A stretch of 64,000 nt of DNA from Microbacterium sp. CGR2 (GTDB lineage Bacteria > Actinomycetota > Actinomycetes > Actinomycetales > Microbacteriaceae), in the NCBI RefSeq assembly GCF_003626735.1, contig NZ_RBHX01000001.1:868001-932000 (forward strand), read 5' to 3'. Numbering within the stretch: position 1 is the stretch's first letter; each line of letters begins with the position of its first letter. The translations under genes were made by a program, and so were the position numbers. Positions 24,373-34,040 of the stretch are shown piece by piece. The notes under the pieces were generated by a model. That model did no database searches. It was given only the letters and a program-made list of their open reading frames with translations, and was not told the DNA's origin.

Positions 24373-26166
24373 CTACTCGGTGTGTTCCACCTGTCGACGG
24401 CGCACGGCGATCGCGACCCCGCCGAGTCCGAGCAGTGCAGCGAACACGGCCCCGCCGATCCAGAGTGGTGCAGGACCGGTTTCCGCGAGCGTTCCGCCGG
24501 TGTGCACCGACGGTCCTTCCGCAGGCGGAGGCACGGTGCCACCGTCGCTGGGCGGCGTCACGTTCTCACCGTCGGTGGGCGGCGTCACGTTCCCGCCGTC
24601 GCTCGGCACTGCCGCGTTGACGATATCTCCGAGCGCGACGTCCAGATGGCTGCCGTCGATGACGGCATCGAACGTCTCATCGGTGCGCACGTAGCCCTCG
24701 GGCGCCTGAGTCTCGGCCAGGACGTAGGTATCCCACGCGAGGCCGGAGACGGAGAGAGCACCCTCGGCCGGGTCCGCGTCGTTCTCGCCGTTGTCGACGA
24801 CGACGATCGCAGCGCCGCCGGCGCTCGGCGTCAGCGTCCACTCGGATCCGGCGAGCGTCTTGCCGCTGTCATCCGTCTTTCCCCAGGACAGGGAGCCGTT
24901 GTACAGGAGGGTGTTGGCGATGTCGCCGAGGGCAACCGTCAGATGGGTGCCGTCGATGACGGCGGAGAACGTCGCATCCGTCTGCTGGTAACCCGCGGGA
25001 GCCTTCGTCTCGGCGAGGACGTAGGTGTCCCACCCGAGACCCGTCACCGTCAGCGCACCGTCGGCGGGGTCGGCGTCGTTCTCACCGTTGTCGACGACGA
25101 CGATCTCAGCGCCTCCGTCGCTCGACGTCAGCGTCCACTCTGAACCTGCGAGAGCATTGCCCACGGCATCCGTCTTCCCCCAGGACACGGAGCCGTTGCG
25201 CTGATCGCCGTCGCCCTGCCCGCTTCCGCCCTGGTACTCGATCTCTTTCGACAGCATGTCCACCCCGTCGGCGGTCACGGTGTTCACGAAGACCGTTCCG
25301 TTCTCGGTCGCCGGCGGGATGTCGGTGTAGTAGACGACCTGGTAGAAGGCCTCGGGGTCCGGCTGGTGGAACTGCAGGGTGAAGGTGTTCTCCGCGAAGC
25401 TCACGTCGTACTGCCCCGCAGAGGGCCCTTCGACGAGCCGATCCCACGCGCCGGCCATCAGGGCGTCCGCATCGGGCGCGACCCGCACCGTGAAGTACTT
25501 GGGGTCGAGGGTGGGGAGGCGGCCGTCGTAGGTGTCGACGAGCGTCACATCGTTACCACCGGGCGTGACCACGTCGCTTCCCAGCAGCGAGAGCACCCAT
25601 TCGATGTTTCCGTCCGGCGTGGTTGCCGCTCCCTTCCGGCTCTCGGTGGGCACGTGCGGAACGTACGGACCGACACCTCCCGCGACAGGTGTCTCGTATT
25701 CGAACCCAGAATCATCGGTCCACGTCCAGCGCTCTTCGCTCGTCTCCTTTGTCGCTTGTGCATAGAAGCTCAGAGTGCCGGTGACGTTCTCGTACTTCTC
25801 GATGAAGTCGGAGAAGGTGCAAACGATCTGCCGCGCCTGCACGACGCAGGTTCCGACCGCGTCGCCCCGGCTGCTGACGACGTCGAACTGCCCGTCCCGC
25901 CCCCTGATCATCTCGGGAAGGTCGAGACTGAAGCTGTCCCCCGCCGCTGCGGTGTCGGGGGCTTGCCACTTCACCTGCACCTCGATGCCGTCGTAGAGGC
26001 TGATCGGCCGGTCGGGCCTGTCGGGGTTGATCTGTATGTCTGTGACGGCGTCGACGACAGCGGCGCTGGCGGGCTGGATGCCCAGAAGGGCGATCACGAT
26101 GGCGAGTAGCGGTGTGAAGACGGCGAGTGACTTGCGCCACGGCCGGATGTGCGGACGATTGTTCAT
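24373..26166 (-). CDS. SpaA-domain cell-wall surface protein with LAETG sorting signal
   Basis: A 597-aa secreted protein. It has a signal peptide (1-35, ending PASA), an adhesin-type N-terminal domain (about 38-170, DIQINPDRPDRPISLYDG, with a CVVQARQIVCTF disulfide candidate), a second beta-rich region, two near-identical 99-residue SpaA/prealbumin-like domains (each starting NGSxSWGKTD), a Pro-rich spacer, LAETG at about 559-563, a hydrophobic helix and RRR. LAxTG is the motif preferred by many actinobacterial class E sortases. ATG 26166 has AGGAGG upstream. It is preceded by phased array 1. Confidence 0.88.
   Translation of the reverse strand: MNNRPHIRPWRKSLAVFTPLLAIVIALLGIQPASAAVVDAVTDIQINPDRPDRPISLYDGIEVQVKWQAPDTAAAGDSFSLDLPEMIRGRDGQFDVVSSRGDAVGTCVVQARQIVCTFSDFIEKYENVTGTLSFYAQATKETSEERWTWTDDSGFEYETPVAGGVGPYVPHVPTESRKGAATTPDGNIEWVLSLLGSDVVTPGGNDVTLVDTYDGRLPTLDPKYFTVRVAPDADALMAGAWDRLVEGPSAGQYDVSFAENTFTLQFHQPDPEAFYQVVYYTDIPPATENGTVFVNTVTADGVDMLSKEIEYQGGSGQGDGDQRNGSVSWGKTDAVGNALAGSEWTLTSSDGGAEIVVVDNGENDADPADGALTVTGLGWDTYVLAETKAPAGYQQTDATFSAVIDGTHLTVALGDIANTLLYNGSLSWGKTDDSGKTLAGSEWTLTPSAGGAAIVVVDNGENDADPAEGALSVSGLAWDTYVLAETQAPEGYVRTDETFDAVIDGSHLDVALGDIVNAAVPSDGGNVTPPTDGENVTPPSDGGTVPPPAEGPSVHTGGTLAETGPAPLWIGGAVFAALLGLGGVAIAVRRRQVEHTE
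24613..25206. repeat. Two tandem 297-base repeats inside the SpaA gene
   Basis: The two SpaA domains are encoded by adjacent segments offset by exactly 297 bases (for example CGATATCTCC at 24621 against CGATGTCGCC at 24918, and GAGCCGTTG at both unit ends). High nucleotide identity points to a recent duplication, and copy number may vary between strains. Confidence 0.75.
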
Positions 26167-26341
26167 ACGGGTCAGATTCCTCCTGCATGCGCCCCAGCGC
26201 ACGCGGTAGCGGCGGCCGGAGCTTCGTGTCACGCTTCAACGCACGCGGAGCCCCGACGACCTGTTTGGGCCCTCCCAGACTCTGCGTCGTCAGGGCCGCT
26301 TGCCGTTCGACAAGCGGTGTTCAGTACGTGCGAGGCGAGCG

Positions 26342-26396
26342 TTAAGTGGTGCCCGCCCTCCGCCTTAAGTGGTGCGCGCCCCCGCCTTAAGTGGTT
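26342..26396 (-). promoter_or_regulatory. Phased repeat array 1 (three copies) upstream of the SpaA gene
   Basis: TTAAGTGGT occurs exactly at 26342, 26365 and 26387 (spacing 23 and 22 bases), so all copies lie on the same DNA face two turns apart. Read toward the SpaA gene the element is ACCACTTAA, with the nearest copy 176 bases from the start codon. Similar arrays precede four other transcription units in the window. Confidence 0.8.
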
Positions 26397-26428
26397 CGCG
26401 CGCTATCGCTACGTGTTTCCTGGACGCT

Positions 26429-28960
26429 CTAGCGAGCCGTGTCGGAGAGGAATCTCGACAGCGCCCGTCTGTTCGACGTCACCGTCTTCTTCATGATGCG
26501 ATGCAGATGGCTCTCGACGGTGCGCACGCTGAGCACGAGCTCGTCGGCGATCTGCTGGTTGGACCACCCCTTCGCTGCCAAGCGTGCAAGCTGGATCTCC
26601 CTCGCGCTCAGCAAGAGCTCCGCGCTGTGAAATCGACCGGCGTCGAAAGACCCGGGTTCGAGAGAGTCGACCAGGGCTTCAGCACGGTTCCGCAGCCGTT
26701 CCGCGTCACTGCGTTTCCCTGCACTCTCATAGAGTTCCGCGGCGTGATCGTACGCATTGATCGCGAAACCCGCGCGCCCCGTCGAGATCATCCGCGGACC
26801 GGCTCCCTCCAGTCGTATCGGATCGTCGTGCACCAGCCCTTCCACATATTCGCGGAGCGCGTCGACCAGCTCGCCTTCGACGGCATCGAATCTGTCCGCC
26901 AGCGCGGCAAGACGCTCGACGTCGGGCCACAGTTCGAGTTCGATCAGGTGCGCCATGGTGGCCGACCAGCGGGCACCGCGCACCCACAAGCGCTCGGCAC
27001 CGTCTCTGATCTCCTGACGAGCAGCGCCCGCGCGTCCTTCTCCGAGGAGTATCTGGGTGCGGGCCCAGCTCGCCGACATCCCCGGAAGGGGTCCGTCCGA
27101 GATCAACAGCCGGTTGACCTGCTCGAGGCGTGCGGCGGCGAGCCCGACGTTGCCGGATCGGCCCGCAGCGATACTTCCGATGCACAGCACTCCGAGCAGG
27201 GAGGACGGCGCCGTCGCTTTGGGCGATCCCACCGCGAGAACCGTCTCGACGAGATTCGTGACCTCGCTGTAGTTGCCCTGGACGACTTGGCAGAAGGCGG
27301 CGAGATACGCGGTGGACCGGATCGCCGCAGCATCCGAGGTGGCACGGGCACGCTCGAACGCTCCATAGGCCAGCATGGTCGCCTCTGCATGCTCGCCCTT
27401 GGCGAGGCGGATGAACCCGCGGATCACCTCGTGCTCTGCCCACTCTGCCTCCAGGCTGGACGGATCGACGGCCGAGACTTCGTCTTCTGCGGCCACGATG
27501 CGACCCTGGCCGAGCAGAACCGCCGCACGGATGACGTGCACACACCCGGCCACATCCCGCGCCAGGTCGCCAGGCTCGTCGATGTCGGCGTAGACATCGC
27601 CGGTGTACCCCTCGTACAGCCAGGCGAGCCGCACCCGGGCTGCCTGCAACAACGGCCTCAGGGACGTGTGCTGGTCCGCCTCCTTCCGAAGCAGCTCGGT
27701 CGCCGAAGCGAGCTGGCCGTGGGCCGCGAGCCATGCAGCGTGCCAAAGCGTGAGTCGCGCCGCGTCGAGATCCGAATCCGGAGTCGCCTTCGCGATGACA
27801 GCACGGATCTCCGGAAGCGCGACGTCCGAATCCACCCGCGAATCGAGATACGCGAGAGCGTTTTTCGCGCTCGCGTCGTCCCGCCACGCCGCGCTGGCTT
27901 CGGCATAGCGGATTCGAGCGCTGTCCTGCACGGCGCGCACGAACACGGCGTTGGGTTGAGATGCCCGAAATTCGGAGGCATCGGCAGGAGTCATCGACCT
28001 GCCGGCGACCAGGAGCGTCTTCTCTCCCTGCATCATCCGCGCGGATCTCGCCGGCAGCGCCAGGTGCCGAAAATATTCCGCGATCAACGGTGGAGTGATC
28101 GCGGCGCGTTGTTGGCCGTCGAGCATCTCGAACGTCAGCAGAGCTTTCTCTTCGAGTCGCTCGACCGCTCGGCGTCCGAGCAGGGACACCACTCCGGCCA
28201 TATCGATTGTGGGCGACAGACTCAGCGTCTCCAGAGCCTCGCGCTCACGCCGCCGCAAGGGACCGATATGCCGCTCGACCAGTCGACCGAGCGTCGAACT
28301 CCACAGATCATCGCAGGCGGCCCAGTACCCGTCCTCTTGGAAGATTCGACCTTCCTGCACGCCGACGTCGACGATCCCGATGGCGAGTCCGGGGAGGCCG
28401 CCGGACTTTCCGAAGATCCGACTCACCGTCGTCGGATCGACCGGGCCACCACAGCGTGCGACGAGCAGCCTCTCCATCTCGTCGAGCTGCAGTGGCTGTA
28501 GCCCGATCTGATAGGCACGCGCGAGGTGCGGGTTACGCGCGCCCTGAAGGATCTCTTTGGCTCGCGTATGGCTCGTCACGACCGGAAACGGACGGCGGTG
28601 TTGCGCGGCGCGGATGACTCCCCACGAGACGTCGTCCAGACGATCCGCGTCGTCGATTATCACGGCGAAACTTCCATCTGCGGCTTCGTCGACCAGCCTC
28701 TGCATGAAGGCGGCGACGGCGACGCTGCGCGACGTCAGGACGGGATCAGGAAAAGCACCCGCGAGTCCGGCGAGGTGGACGTGTGTCAGACCCGCGATGC
28801 CCGTCACTCGGACGATGCGATAGTCGATGCTCTTCAGCTCGGAACCCAGCCGCTGCAAGAAGACGGTGCGTCCGCTGCCGGGTCGCCCATAGATTGCGAC
28901 ATCCACTCCGGCGCGGACGTACGCGAACGAATCATTGAGCGCGTTCTCGTTCCCGATCAT
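26429..28960 (-). CDS. Large ATPase-LuxR (LAL-type) regulator 1
   Basis: An 843-aa cytoplasmic regulator. The N-terminal NTPase has Walker A GRPGSGRT (residues 25-32) and Walker B FAVIIDDADRLDD (about 97-109). A long helical, TPR-like middle follows, and a C-terminal LuxR HTH (about 775-843, LSAREIQLARLAAKGWSNQQIADEL). GGAGGG precedes ATG 28960. It is a clear paralogue of regulator 2 at 34432. It sits inside the surface-protein locus between the arrays at 26342 and 29287, which makes it a prime candidate to bind them. Confidence 0.88.
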   Translation of the reverse strand: MIGNENALNDSFAYVRAGVDVAIYGRPGSGRTVFLQRLGSELKSIDYRIVRVTGIAGLTHVHLAGLAGAFPDPVLTSRSVAVAAFMQRLVDEAADGSFAVIIDDADRLDDVSWGVIRAAQHRRPFPVVTSHTRAKEILQGARNPHLARAYQIGLQPLQLDEMERLLVARCGGPVDPTTVSRIFGKSGGLPGLAIGIVDVGVQEGRIFQEDGYWAACDDLWSSTLGRLVERHIGPLRRREREALETLSLSPTIDMAGVVSLLGRRAVERLEEKALLTFEMLDGQQRAAITPPLIAEYFRHLALPARSARMMQGEKTLLVAGRSMTPADASEFRASQPNAVFVRAVQDSARIRYAEASAAWRDDASAKNALAYLDSRVDSDVALPEIRAVIAKATPDSDLDAARLTLWHAAWLAAHGQLASATELLRKEADQHTSLRPLLQAARVRLAWLYEGYTGDVYADIDEPGDLARDVAGCVHVIRAAVLLGQGRIVAAEDEVSAVDPSSLEAEWAEHEVIRGFIRLAKGEHAEATMLAYGAFERARATSDAAAIRSTAYLAAFCQVVQGNYSEVTNLVETVLAVGSPKATAPSSLLGVLCIGSIAAGRSGNVGLAAARLEQVNRLLISDGPLPGMSASWARTQILLGEGRAGAARQEIRDGAERLWVRGARWSATMAHLIELELWPDVERLAALADRFDAVEGELVDALREYVEGLVHDDPIRLEGAGPRMISTGRAGFAINAYDHAAELYESAGKRSDAERLRNRAEALVDSLEPGSFDAGRFHSAELLLSAREIQLARLAAKGWSNQQIADELVLSVRTVESHLHRIMKKTVTSNRRALSRFLSDTAR

Positions 28961-29036
28961 GCTTCCCTCCGCGTTCGGACTCGCATCGAGCTGTCACGTT
29001 CGGCACGCGCGCGAAGGGCGCCGGGCACTCTGTCCA

Positions 29037-29237
29037 TCACGGCGCGACCGTAGGCGCCTCGAACACGAACGTCGTTGCTGCAGCCTCGGGTTCGATCGAG
29101 AGAGACCACACGCCCAGAACAAGCCACCCCGCCACCACCAGCAGCACCAGACCCACGAAGGCGATGAACCGCGGCAACGGTGAACGGTGAATTGGCTTGT
29201 CAGCCGCGGGGCTCTTGCGAAACAGTGACTGGGTCAT
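29037..29237 (-). CDS. Small single-pass membrane protein, 66 aa
   Basis: A basic N-terminus (MTQSLFRKSPAADKPIHRSP), one hydrophobic helix (about 24-46) and a 20-residue acidic/hydrophobic tail (EPEAAATTFVFEAPTVAP). No signal cleavage site or sorting motif is evident. GAAGG lies 6 bases before the ATG. It has its own upstream phased array (29287-29339) and precedes LuxR regulator 1 by 76 bases. Function unknown; perhaps an accessory or signalling peptide of the locus. Confidence 0.65.
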   Translation of the reverse strand: MTQSLFRKSPAADKPIHRSPLPRFIAFVGLVLLVVAGWLVLGVWSLSIEPEAAATTFVFEAPTVAP

Positions 29238-29286
29238 GGGTCAACCTTCTCGGTGAAACTGGTCCCACCAGAGTCAGAACACCGGA

Positions 29287-29339
29287 TGCAGTAGTGACGA
29301 CCGCTCGTGAAGTACTGATGACTTCTCCGCTAAGTAGTG
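29287..29339 (-). promoter_or_regulatory. Phased repeat array 2 (three copies) upstream of the 66-aa protein
   Basis: TGCAGTAGTG (29287), TGAAGTACTG (29308) and CTAAGTAGTG (29330) are spaced 21 and 22 bases apart and oriented as in arrays 1 and 3. The proximal copy lies 50 bases from the start at 29237. Confidence 0.72.
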
Positions 29340-29401
29340 CAGCGGATGCTCCTCAGTACAGAACCGACGGACGAGGTGGTGGATGACAAGTTGACCTGCT
29401 T

Positions 29402-30076
29402 TCAACGAGTCGGGTCCAGGGTCGCCGTCACGACGAGATTCTGCGTCGACGGCGATCCGTCCGCGTGCTGGAGACATGTGATGACGACGAGCCGGTCCGG
29501 CGTATCCGCCCATATTTCCTGCACGTCCGGCAGTTCGGACTTGCTGATGAGGTGCGATTCGTCAACGGTGTAGCGCGTGCCGTCGACGTCGATCGCATCG
29601 CCGGAACTGAGCTTGCTCTGCTGGTTCTCGACGTCTGTGATGTAGTTGCCGGGCCCGACAGCGCCTCCGCGGAGAGCGTGCATCACCACGTAGACCGTGC
29701 CGGTCGCCGCGTCTGCTGTGGACACGCCGCGGTTGCGGACCCAATAGGCGGAGGTGAAGCCGGGAGGAACGATCACACCGTCGGCCTCATTCATCGAGCC
29801 GAGCGGCACGTCCAGGCCGACGGACTCCACGATCAGGCGACCACCGTCATCGGGGGTGGCGGCAACGACCTCAGCGGGAGGCGGCGTGGGCCCGGACTCG
29901 AGTTGAACGGTGTTGCCTCGCAGGTCTTCAGCGGTGATGACCGGCGTCTGATTCGACGGCAAGAACGCCATGGTCGCGGCCCCCGCTGCGACGAGGAAAG
30001 CGATCATGGCGAACACGAACGCGCCGCGCGATGCGCGACGGCCGGTCCCCCGCGCGGATTCAGACGTTGCTGGCAT
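29402..30076 (-). CDS. Sortase-fold protein with atypical active site
   Basis: A 224-aa membrane-anchored sortase: one N-terminal helix (about 19-39), then the beta-barrel with catalytic His133 (VYVVMHALRGG) and Cys201 (LVVITCLQ). The Arg expected just before the last strand appears replaced (SPSTQNLVVTA), the only nearby Arg being the last residue R224. ATG 30076 is chosen: it overlaps the upstream gene by 17 bases and places the helix correctly; a longer frame to 30217 would overlap by 158 bases. Likely client is the LAETG protein, by proximity only. Confidence 0.78.
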   Translation of the reverse strand: MPATSESARGTGRRASRGAFVFAMIAFLVAAGAATMAFLPSNQTPVITAEDLRGNTVQLESGPTPPPAEVVAATPDDGGRLIVESVGLDVPLGSMNEADGVIVPPGFTSAYWVRNRGVSTADAATGTVYVVMHALRGGAVGPGNYITDVENQQSKLSSGDAIDVDGTRYTVDESHLISKSELPDVQEIWADTPDRLVVITCLQHADGSPSTQNLVVTATLDPTR

Positions 30077-30800
30077 CGATCGTTCTGCTTCCGCCGGATC
30101 GGCGCGGACTGGTTCTGGTCTCGGCAGTCTGCGGTTCGAGCGGGCCCGCTTCTCCGGGCGCAGGGTCGCCATCGACGGTTGCGACGGCGTCTGGTGCGAC
30201 CTCCGCTTTCGTTCCATCGACGACGCGCTCCGGCGTCTCGGACTGACTGCGGAACAGCACGGCTCGACCCACGACTCCGATGCCGACGCCGACGGCTGCT
30301 GTCAGGAGGGACACGTTGAGGATGGGCAGGTTCCATTGGTGGATGGTCGATGTCACCACAAACCCTGCGCCTGCGCTGAGGATGACGAAGAACCGGATGA
30401 AATCCGCCACCACGACGTTCCTGACGGTGGTGCGCGCGCGACCTGCTGCGACGCCGAAGAGCTCGAAGATCCCCATCACTAGGAGAAGGGCTGAGCAGTA
30501 GGACACGACCCATCCGAGGAAGTAGGCGTTCTGAATCTGCCACAGCAGCGCGACCGCTGCCGTGAGCACCACATCCCCGACCAGGACGCACTCGATCACT
30601 GCGGGCCGGCCGCGGCTGAGCCCGAGCACGGCATAGCGCACGATCACCAGGAACGCGGAAGCCAAGACCACGATGACATAGGACATCGTCGGAGCGTCCG
30701 CCACGGACGTCACGCCCGACTCCCAGAGGAGACGCGCGCCTCCGAACGCGATGATGACGTCACACGCCAGAGCTCCGATCACACTGACGATCACCCGCAC
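30060..30800 (-). CDS. Polytopic membrane protein of the glycan/exosortase locus
   Basis: A 246-aa protein with about six transmembrane helices between residues 3 and 185 (VIVSVIGALACDVIIAFGG, YVIVVLASAFLVIVRYAVLG, VVLTAAVALLWQI and others) and a 60-residue hydrophilic, Pro/Thr-rich cytoplasmic tail. I do not recognise a family. GTG 30800, with AAAGG upstream, is the likeliest start, because the in-frame extension lies inside the glycosyltransferase gene. The gene is flanked by GT2 and sortase genes in one operon. Confidence 0.68.
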   Translation of the reverse strand: MRVIVSVIGALACDVIIAFGGARLLWESGVTSVADAPTMSYVIVVLASAFLVIVRYAVLGLSRGRPAVIECVLVGDVVLTAAVALLWQIQNAYFLGWVVSYCSALLLVMGIFELFGVAAGRARTTVRNVVVADFIRFFVILSAGAGFVVTSTIHQWNLPILNVSLLTAAVGVGIGVVGRAVLFRSQSETPERVVDGTKAEVAPDAVATVDGDPAPGEAGPLEPQTAETRTSPRRSGGSRTIDASNV

Positions 30801-30853
30801 GACAACGCCTTTCTCTTCACTCCGTGCATCCGCACTCCTTCCTCGGGTTGCGC

Positions 30854-32212
30854 TCACTGCTCGACCGCCACCGATCCAGCCACCACGACATGAGCCTCGG
30901 CATTCCGTCGTGTTTTCGACCAGCCGTTCTTGCCGCGCGCCACACGGACGAACGCCCGTGCGATGCAGATGTAGATGTTGTAGACGTAAAGCCACACCTC
31001 GAGACCCCAGAAGAGTGCCCGAGCCCACGAGGCCTCAGGCTCGCACTTGAGCTTGTAGACGATGCCCCAGATAGCGAACGGTGTGACCGAGAAGATGATG
31101 TTGAGGGCCAGAAGGCCCCAGACCTGTCCGATATTCGACTCGATGACGTCCGGGTGCTGAATACCGAATGCGATTGCGGTGCCCGTAAGGATCAGGAGAG
31201 CGATTCCGCCCAGTATCTGCAGGAACGGCAGCAGGAGGTAATACGCCGATTCGATGACGCCGCCGGTGTCGACGTTGCTCGAGTTGAAGATGTCCTTGAG
31301 GTACTTCACGCACTGGATGTTCCCCTGGGCCCAACGCGTGCGCTGGGTGAGCAACCGCCGAAGGCTGGGGAGCGCCTCCTGTGAGACATGAGTGTCGTAC
31401 ACGTGGCGCACCTCGTAGCCGGCGAGCATGACGTGAACGCCGAGTTCGTAATCTTCGAGGAGTGCACCGTGCCACGGCCGCCCGTAGCCCCGGCCGATCG
31501 CATCCAGCACGTCGAGTCGTGTGAACTGGCCGTTACCGCCGAGGCCCACCGTGCCCGTCCGCGCCCGCAGCGCCTGCATTCCCGAAATCACCGTACGGAA
31601 TTCCAGGTCCTGCATGCGAATGAGATTGCGGGCGAAGGCGTTCGCAAGGCGACCCTGGTCGGGAAGCGGACGAGGGTCGTCGCGATTCTTCATCCACACC
31701 GCTATCTGAGCGGCACCGGTCTTGGACTCTCCGAAGATCTCCGGAGAGGAGACGACCTCGAGCGCGTTGGGGGCGAGTTCTCCGTCGGCATCGACCACCG
31801 CGACGATCACGCGCGAATGGTCCGCGTCCGCTGGGAGCCACTCCTGAAGTGCGTCGTATGCCGAGTTCAGCGCATCTCCTTTACCCGTCCGGGCATTCGG
31901 ACGGACCCGCCGTACGAGGTGGACGTGGTCGTCGACCAGGGCGTGCGATTCGGTGATCGCCGCAGTCTCGTCGTCACTGTCGTCGTCGATCACCCACACG
32001 TGCGCCATGGGGAAATCGTTGCGCGCACGGGCGATCGTCTGATCGATGACCACCGCCTCGTCACGGCAGGGAATGAAGATGTGCCACTCGAACTCGTGCG
32101 GGTTTCCCTCTGCGACGGGCCGATGACGCAGGAATGGCACCAGGATGCTGACGACGTATGCGACGAACGTCACACCGAGAAGAAGCGTGAAAGCGCTGAG
32201 AATAGCGATCAT
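30854..32212 (-). CDS. Membrane-bound family 2 glycosyltransferase
   Basis: A 452-aa processive-type GT2 enzyme. An N-terminal helix (3-28) is followed by the GT-A domain: HIFIPCRDEAVVIDQT, VIDDDSDDETA, the DxD-type VVDADGEL, EDYELG and the QxxRW signature TQRTRWAQGN. Three or four C-terminal helices follow (about 320-420). This is the layout of synthases that extend and export polysaccharides using UDP-sugars. It lies 15 bases after wecB, which would supply UDP-ManNAc. The polymer is unknown. Confidence 0.9.
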   Translation of the reverse strand: MIAILSAFTLLLGVTFVAYVVSILVPFLRHRPVAEGNPHEFEWHIFIPCRDEAVVIDQTIARARNDFPMAHVWVIDDDSDDETAAITESHALVDDHVHLVRRVRPNARTGKGDALNSAYDALQEWLPADADHSRVIVAVVDADGELAPNALEVVSSPEIFGESKTGAAQIAVWMKNRDDPRPLPDQGRLANAFARNLIRMQDLEFRTVISGMQALRARTGTVGLGGNGQFTRLDVLDAIGRGYGRPWHGALLEDYELGVHVMLAGYEVRHVYDTHVSQEALPSLRRLLTQRTRWAQGNIQCVKYLKDIFNSSNVDTGGVIESAYYLLLPFLQILGGIALLILTGTAIAFGIQHPDVIESNIGQVWGLLALNIIFSVTPFAIWGIVYKLKCEPEASWARALFWGLEVWLYVYNIYICIARAFVRVARGKNGWSKTRRNAEAHVVVAGSVAVEQ

Positions 32213-32227
32213 TTCGATGTCCGTCCC

Positions 32228-33388
32228 TCAGGCTGCGCGACGAGCGACGCGGGCATCTGCCGCACTGCGGACAGCAGCGGAGGGAGACGCGCCGTCGGCG
32301 AGTGCGAAGGCGACCTGAGCGATGCGGCTGCTGGCGTGGCCGTCTCCGAACGGGCTCGGCGCATGGTGCACCGTCTCGCGAAGACGTTCGTCGGCGAGCA
32401 TCGCGTTCGCCTCGTGTGCGAGGTCGAGGTGCGGCGGCACCAGACGAGCGAATCCGGCCTCGACGGCTTCAGGGCGCTCGGTGCTGCGGCGGACGACGGC
32501 CAACGGCACGCGGATGATCGTGCATTCCTCCTGGACGCCTCCGGAATCGGAGATCAGCAGCGAGGCGTTCCTGGCGAGCGCGAGGAACTCAGCCGAAGCA
32601 GGGGCGCCGCGAACGATCAGCCCCCAGAGCAGGTCGGTCAACCCGAACCGCTCGATCGCATTGCGGGTGCGAGGGTGCGCCAGGAAGAGCACCGGAGCGT
32701 CGACGTGCCGGAGCCCTTCGAGGATGCGTCGGAGGGCCGGCTCGGTGTCGGTGTTCTCGGGACGGTGGATCGTCGCCAGGACGTAACGGTCGGGGAGGAT
32801 TCCGTCGGGGAACCAACTTGCGATGTCTTCCGAGCCGCGTTCGACAGCGGCAAGTGTCGCCTCGACGACGGTGTTCCCGGTGTGGAACACCGCCTCGGGC
32901 GTCACCCCTTGATCGAGAAGGGCGTCGGCGTTGAGTTCGGTGGGAGCACAATGCACGTCGGCGAGTGCGCTCGTCACGAGACGGTTGATCTCTTCCGGCA
33001 TCCCCCGGTCGTTCGACCGGAGCCCGGCTTCCACATGGATGACGGGGATGTCGAGGTAGTTCGCCGCCTGGGCGCCCGCCGAGACAGTATTGGTGTCTCC
33101 CTGGACGATGACCGCTGCGGGTCGGCGTTCTACGAAGATCTCGGTCAGCGCCGACAGCATTCGCGCGATCTGCTTGCCGCGACCGCTACCGCCGACGCCG
33201 GTGAGCCGGACGTCGGGTTCGTCGAGGCCGAGCTCAGCGAAATGCTGCCCGGCGAGTTCCCCGTCATAGTGCTGGCCGGTGTGGATGACCCACGCCCTGT
33301 CGCCGAGCTCTTTGATGACGGGAGCGAGTTTGATGATTTCAGGTCTTGTACCGAGCACCACCGCGATGTCTTGCCCACGATCGTTCAT
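32228..33388 (-). CDS. wecB: UDP-N-acetylglucosamine 2-epimerase (non-hydrolysing)
   Basis: A 386-aa GT-B-fold enzyme interconverting UDP-GlcNAc and UDP-ManNAc. It shows [15 protein letters not shown] at the N-terminus, [34 protein letters not shown] and the C-terminal [13 protein letters not shown] 33388 with GAAGGG upstream is chosen over an unsupported longer frame. Its place between exosortase and GT2 genes implies that ManNAc (or a derivative) is part of the locus glycan. Confidence 0.93.
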   Translation of the reverse strand: MNDRGQDIAVVLGTRPEIIKLAPVIKELGDRAWVIHTGQHYDGELAGQHFAELGLDEPDVRLTGVGGSGRGKQIARMLSALTEIFVERRPAAVIVQGDTNTVSAGAQAANYLDIPVIHVEAGLRSNDRGMPEEINRLVTSALADVHCAPTELNADALLDQGVTPEAVFHTGNTVVEATLAAVERGSEDIASWFPDGILPDRYVLATIHRPENTDTEPALRRILEGLRHVDAPVLFLAHPRTRNAIERFGLTDLLWGLIVRGAPASAEFLALARNASLLISDSGGVQEECTIIRVPLAVVRRSTERPEAVEAGFARLVPPHLDLAHEANAMLADERLRETVHHAPSPFGDGHASSRIAQVAFALADGASPSAAVRSAADARVARRAA

Positions 33389-33422
33389 TGCGTTGCCCTT
33401 CGGAATTGGTTCGGGTAGAGAG

Positions 33423-33452
33423 TGTGATTCGGGTTCGGAACGTGATTCGGGT
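33423..33452. repeat. Direct repeat in the exosortase-wecB gap
   Basis: GTGATTCGGGT occurs at 33423-33433 and 33442-33452, 19 bases apart, in the 100-base gap before wecB. It may mark an internal promoter or be a remnant of duplication. Confidence 0.45.
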
Positions 33453-33488
33453 GAGGAGATGGCCCGTCCCGTGGCCGGTCGTGATGAG

Positions 33489-34040
33489 TCAGCGCCGCTT
33501 TCGGCGGACGCCCATGATGAGCAGCGCCGCCAACAGAGCACCGACGAAACCGAGGATGCCGATGAGGGAGCCCACGAGGACGTGGCTCAGTTCGTAGCCG
33601 GGATCCATGCCCCAGACGTTGGTGGCCACCGCGATCACGCCGAGGCGGATCTGGTTGACCAGGAAGAGCCCTGCGATCGTGACGAGCGCGGCGAGGATGA
33701 CCCGGGGCAACGGCGTGCGGCCGTGCAGCGCGAAGAAGCTGAGGATCACGAGGATCGGGATGATGAGCAGGAGCACAGAGCACTCGGGACTCACTCGCAA
33801 CAGCACCGCGCCGGTGTCGCCGATCGGGACCAGATAGTGGGGACCGGACGAGGTCACCGGGCCCAAGAAGAGGTTGAGCCACGACGCGGCCGCAGCGGCT
33901 TCGAGCGTGCGGAACGCGGCCTCTGTCCAGAGCATCCCTGCGCTGACAAGCAGCAGCAGCGCGAAGACACCGATGCGGACTGGTGTCTTCCGGACCCCGC
34001 CCTCCCGCCTGCCTCGGCGGGTCGCCGTGATAGCGGTCAC
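33489..34040 (-). CDS. Exosortase/archaeosortase family transpeptidase
   Basis: A 183-aa polytopic membrane protein with the family's catalytic triad in order: Cys87 ([10 protein letters not shown]), Arg132 (NQIRLGVIA) and His153 (YELSHVLVG), each at a helix boundary. Exosortases process C-terminal tripartite sorting signals on exported proteins and co-occur with polysaccharide loci. Start is GTG 34040, overlapping the 62-aa gene's stop by 4 bases (GTGA). The subtype cannot be named. Candidate clients in the window are the 62-aa protein and the secreted protein at 11951. Confidence 0.85.
   Translation of the reverse strand: MTAITATRRGRREGGVRKTPVRIGVFALLLLVSAGMLWTEAAFRTLEAAAAASWLNLFLGPVTSSGPHYLVPIGDTGAVLLRVSPECSVLLLIIPILVILSFFALHGRTPLPRVILAALVTIAGLFLVNQIRLGVIAVATNVWGMDPGYELSHVLVGSLIGILGFVGALLAALLIMGVRRKRR

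Noticed and set aside
26369..28501. 710-codon open frame on the + strand opposite LuxR regulator 1
   Set aside because: Arg/Asp-rich composition without domains; the minus strand encodes a complete P-loop/LuxR protein.
31388..33418. 676-codon open frame on the + strand
   Set aside because: It is antisense to the GT2 and wecB genes, both of which have clear catalytic motifs; the frame is a by-product of high GC and has no recognisable domain.
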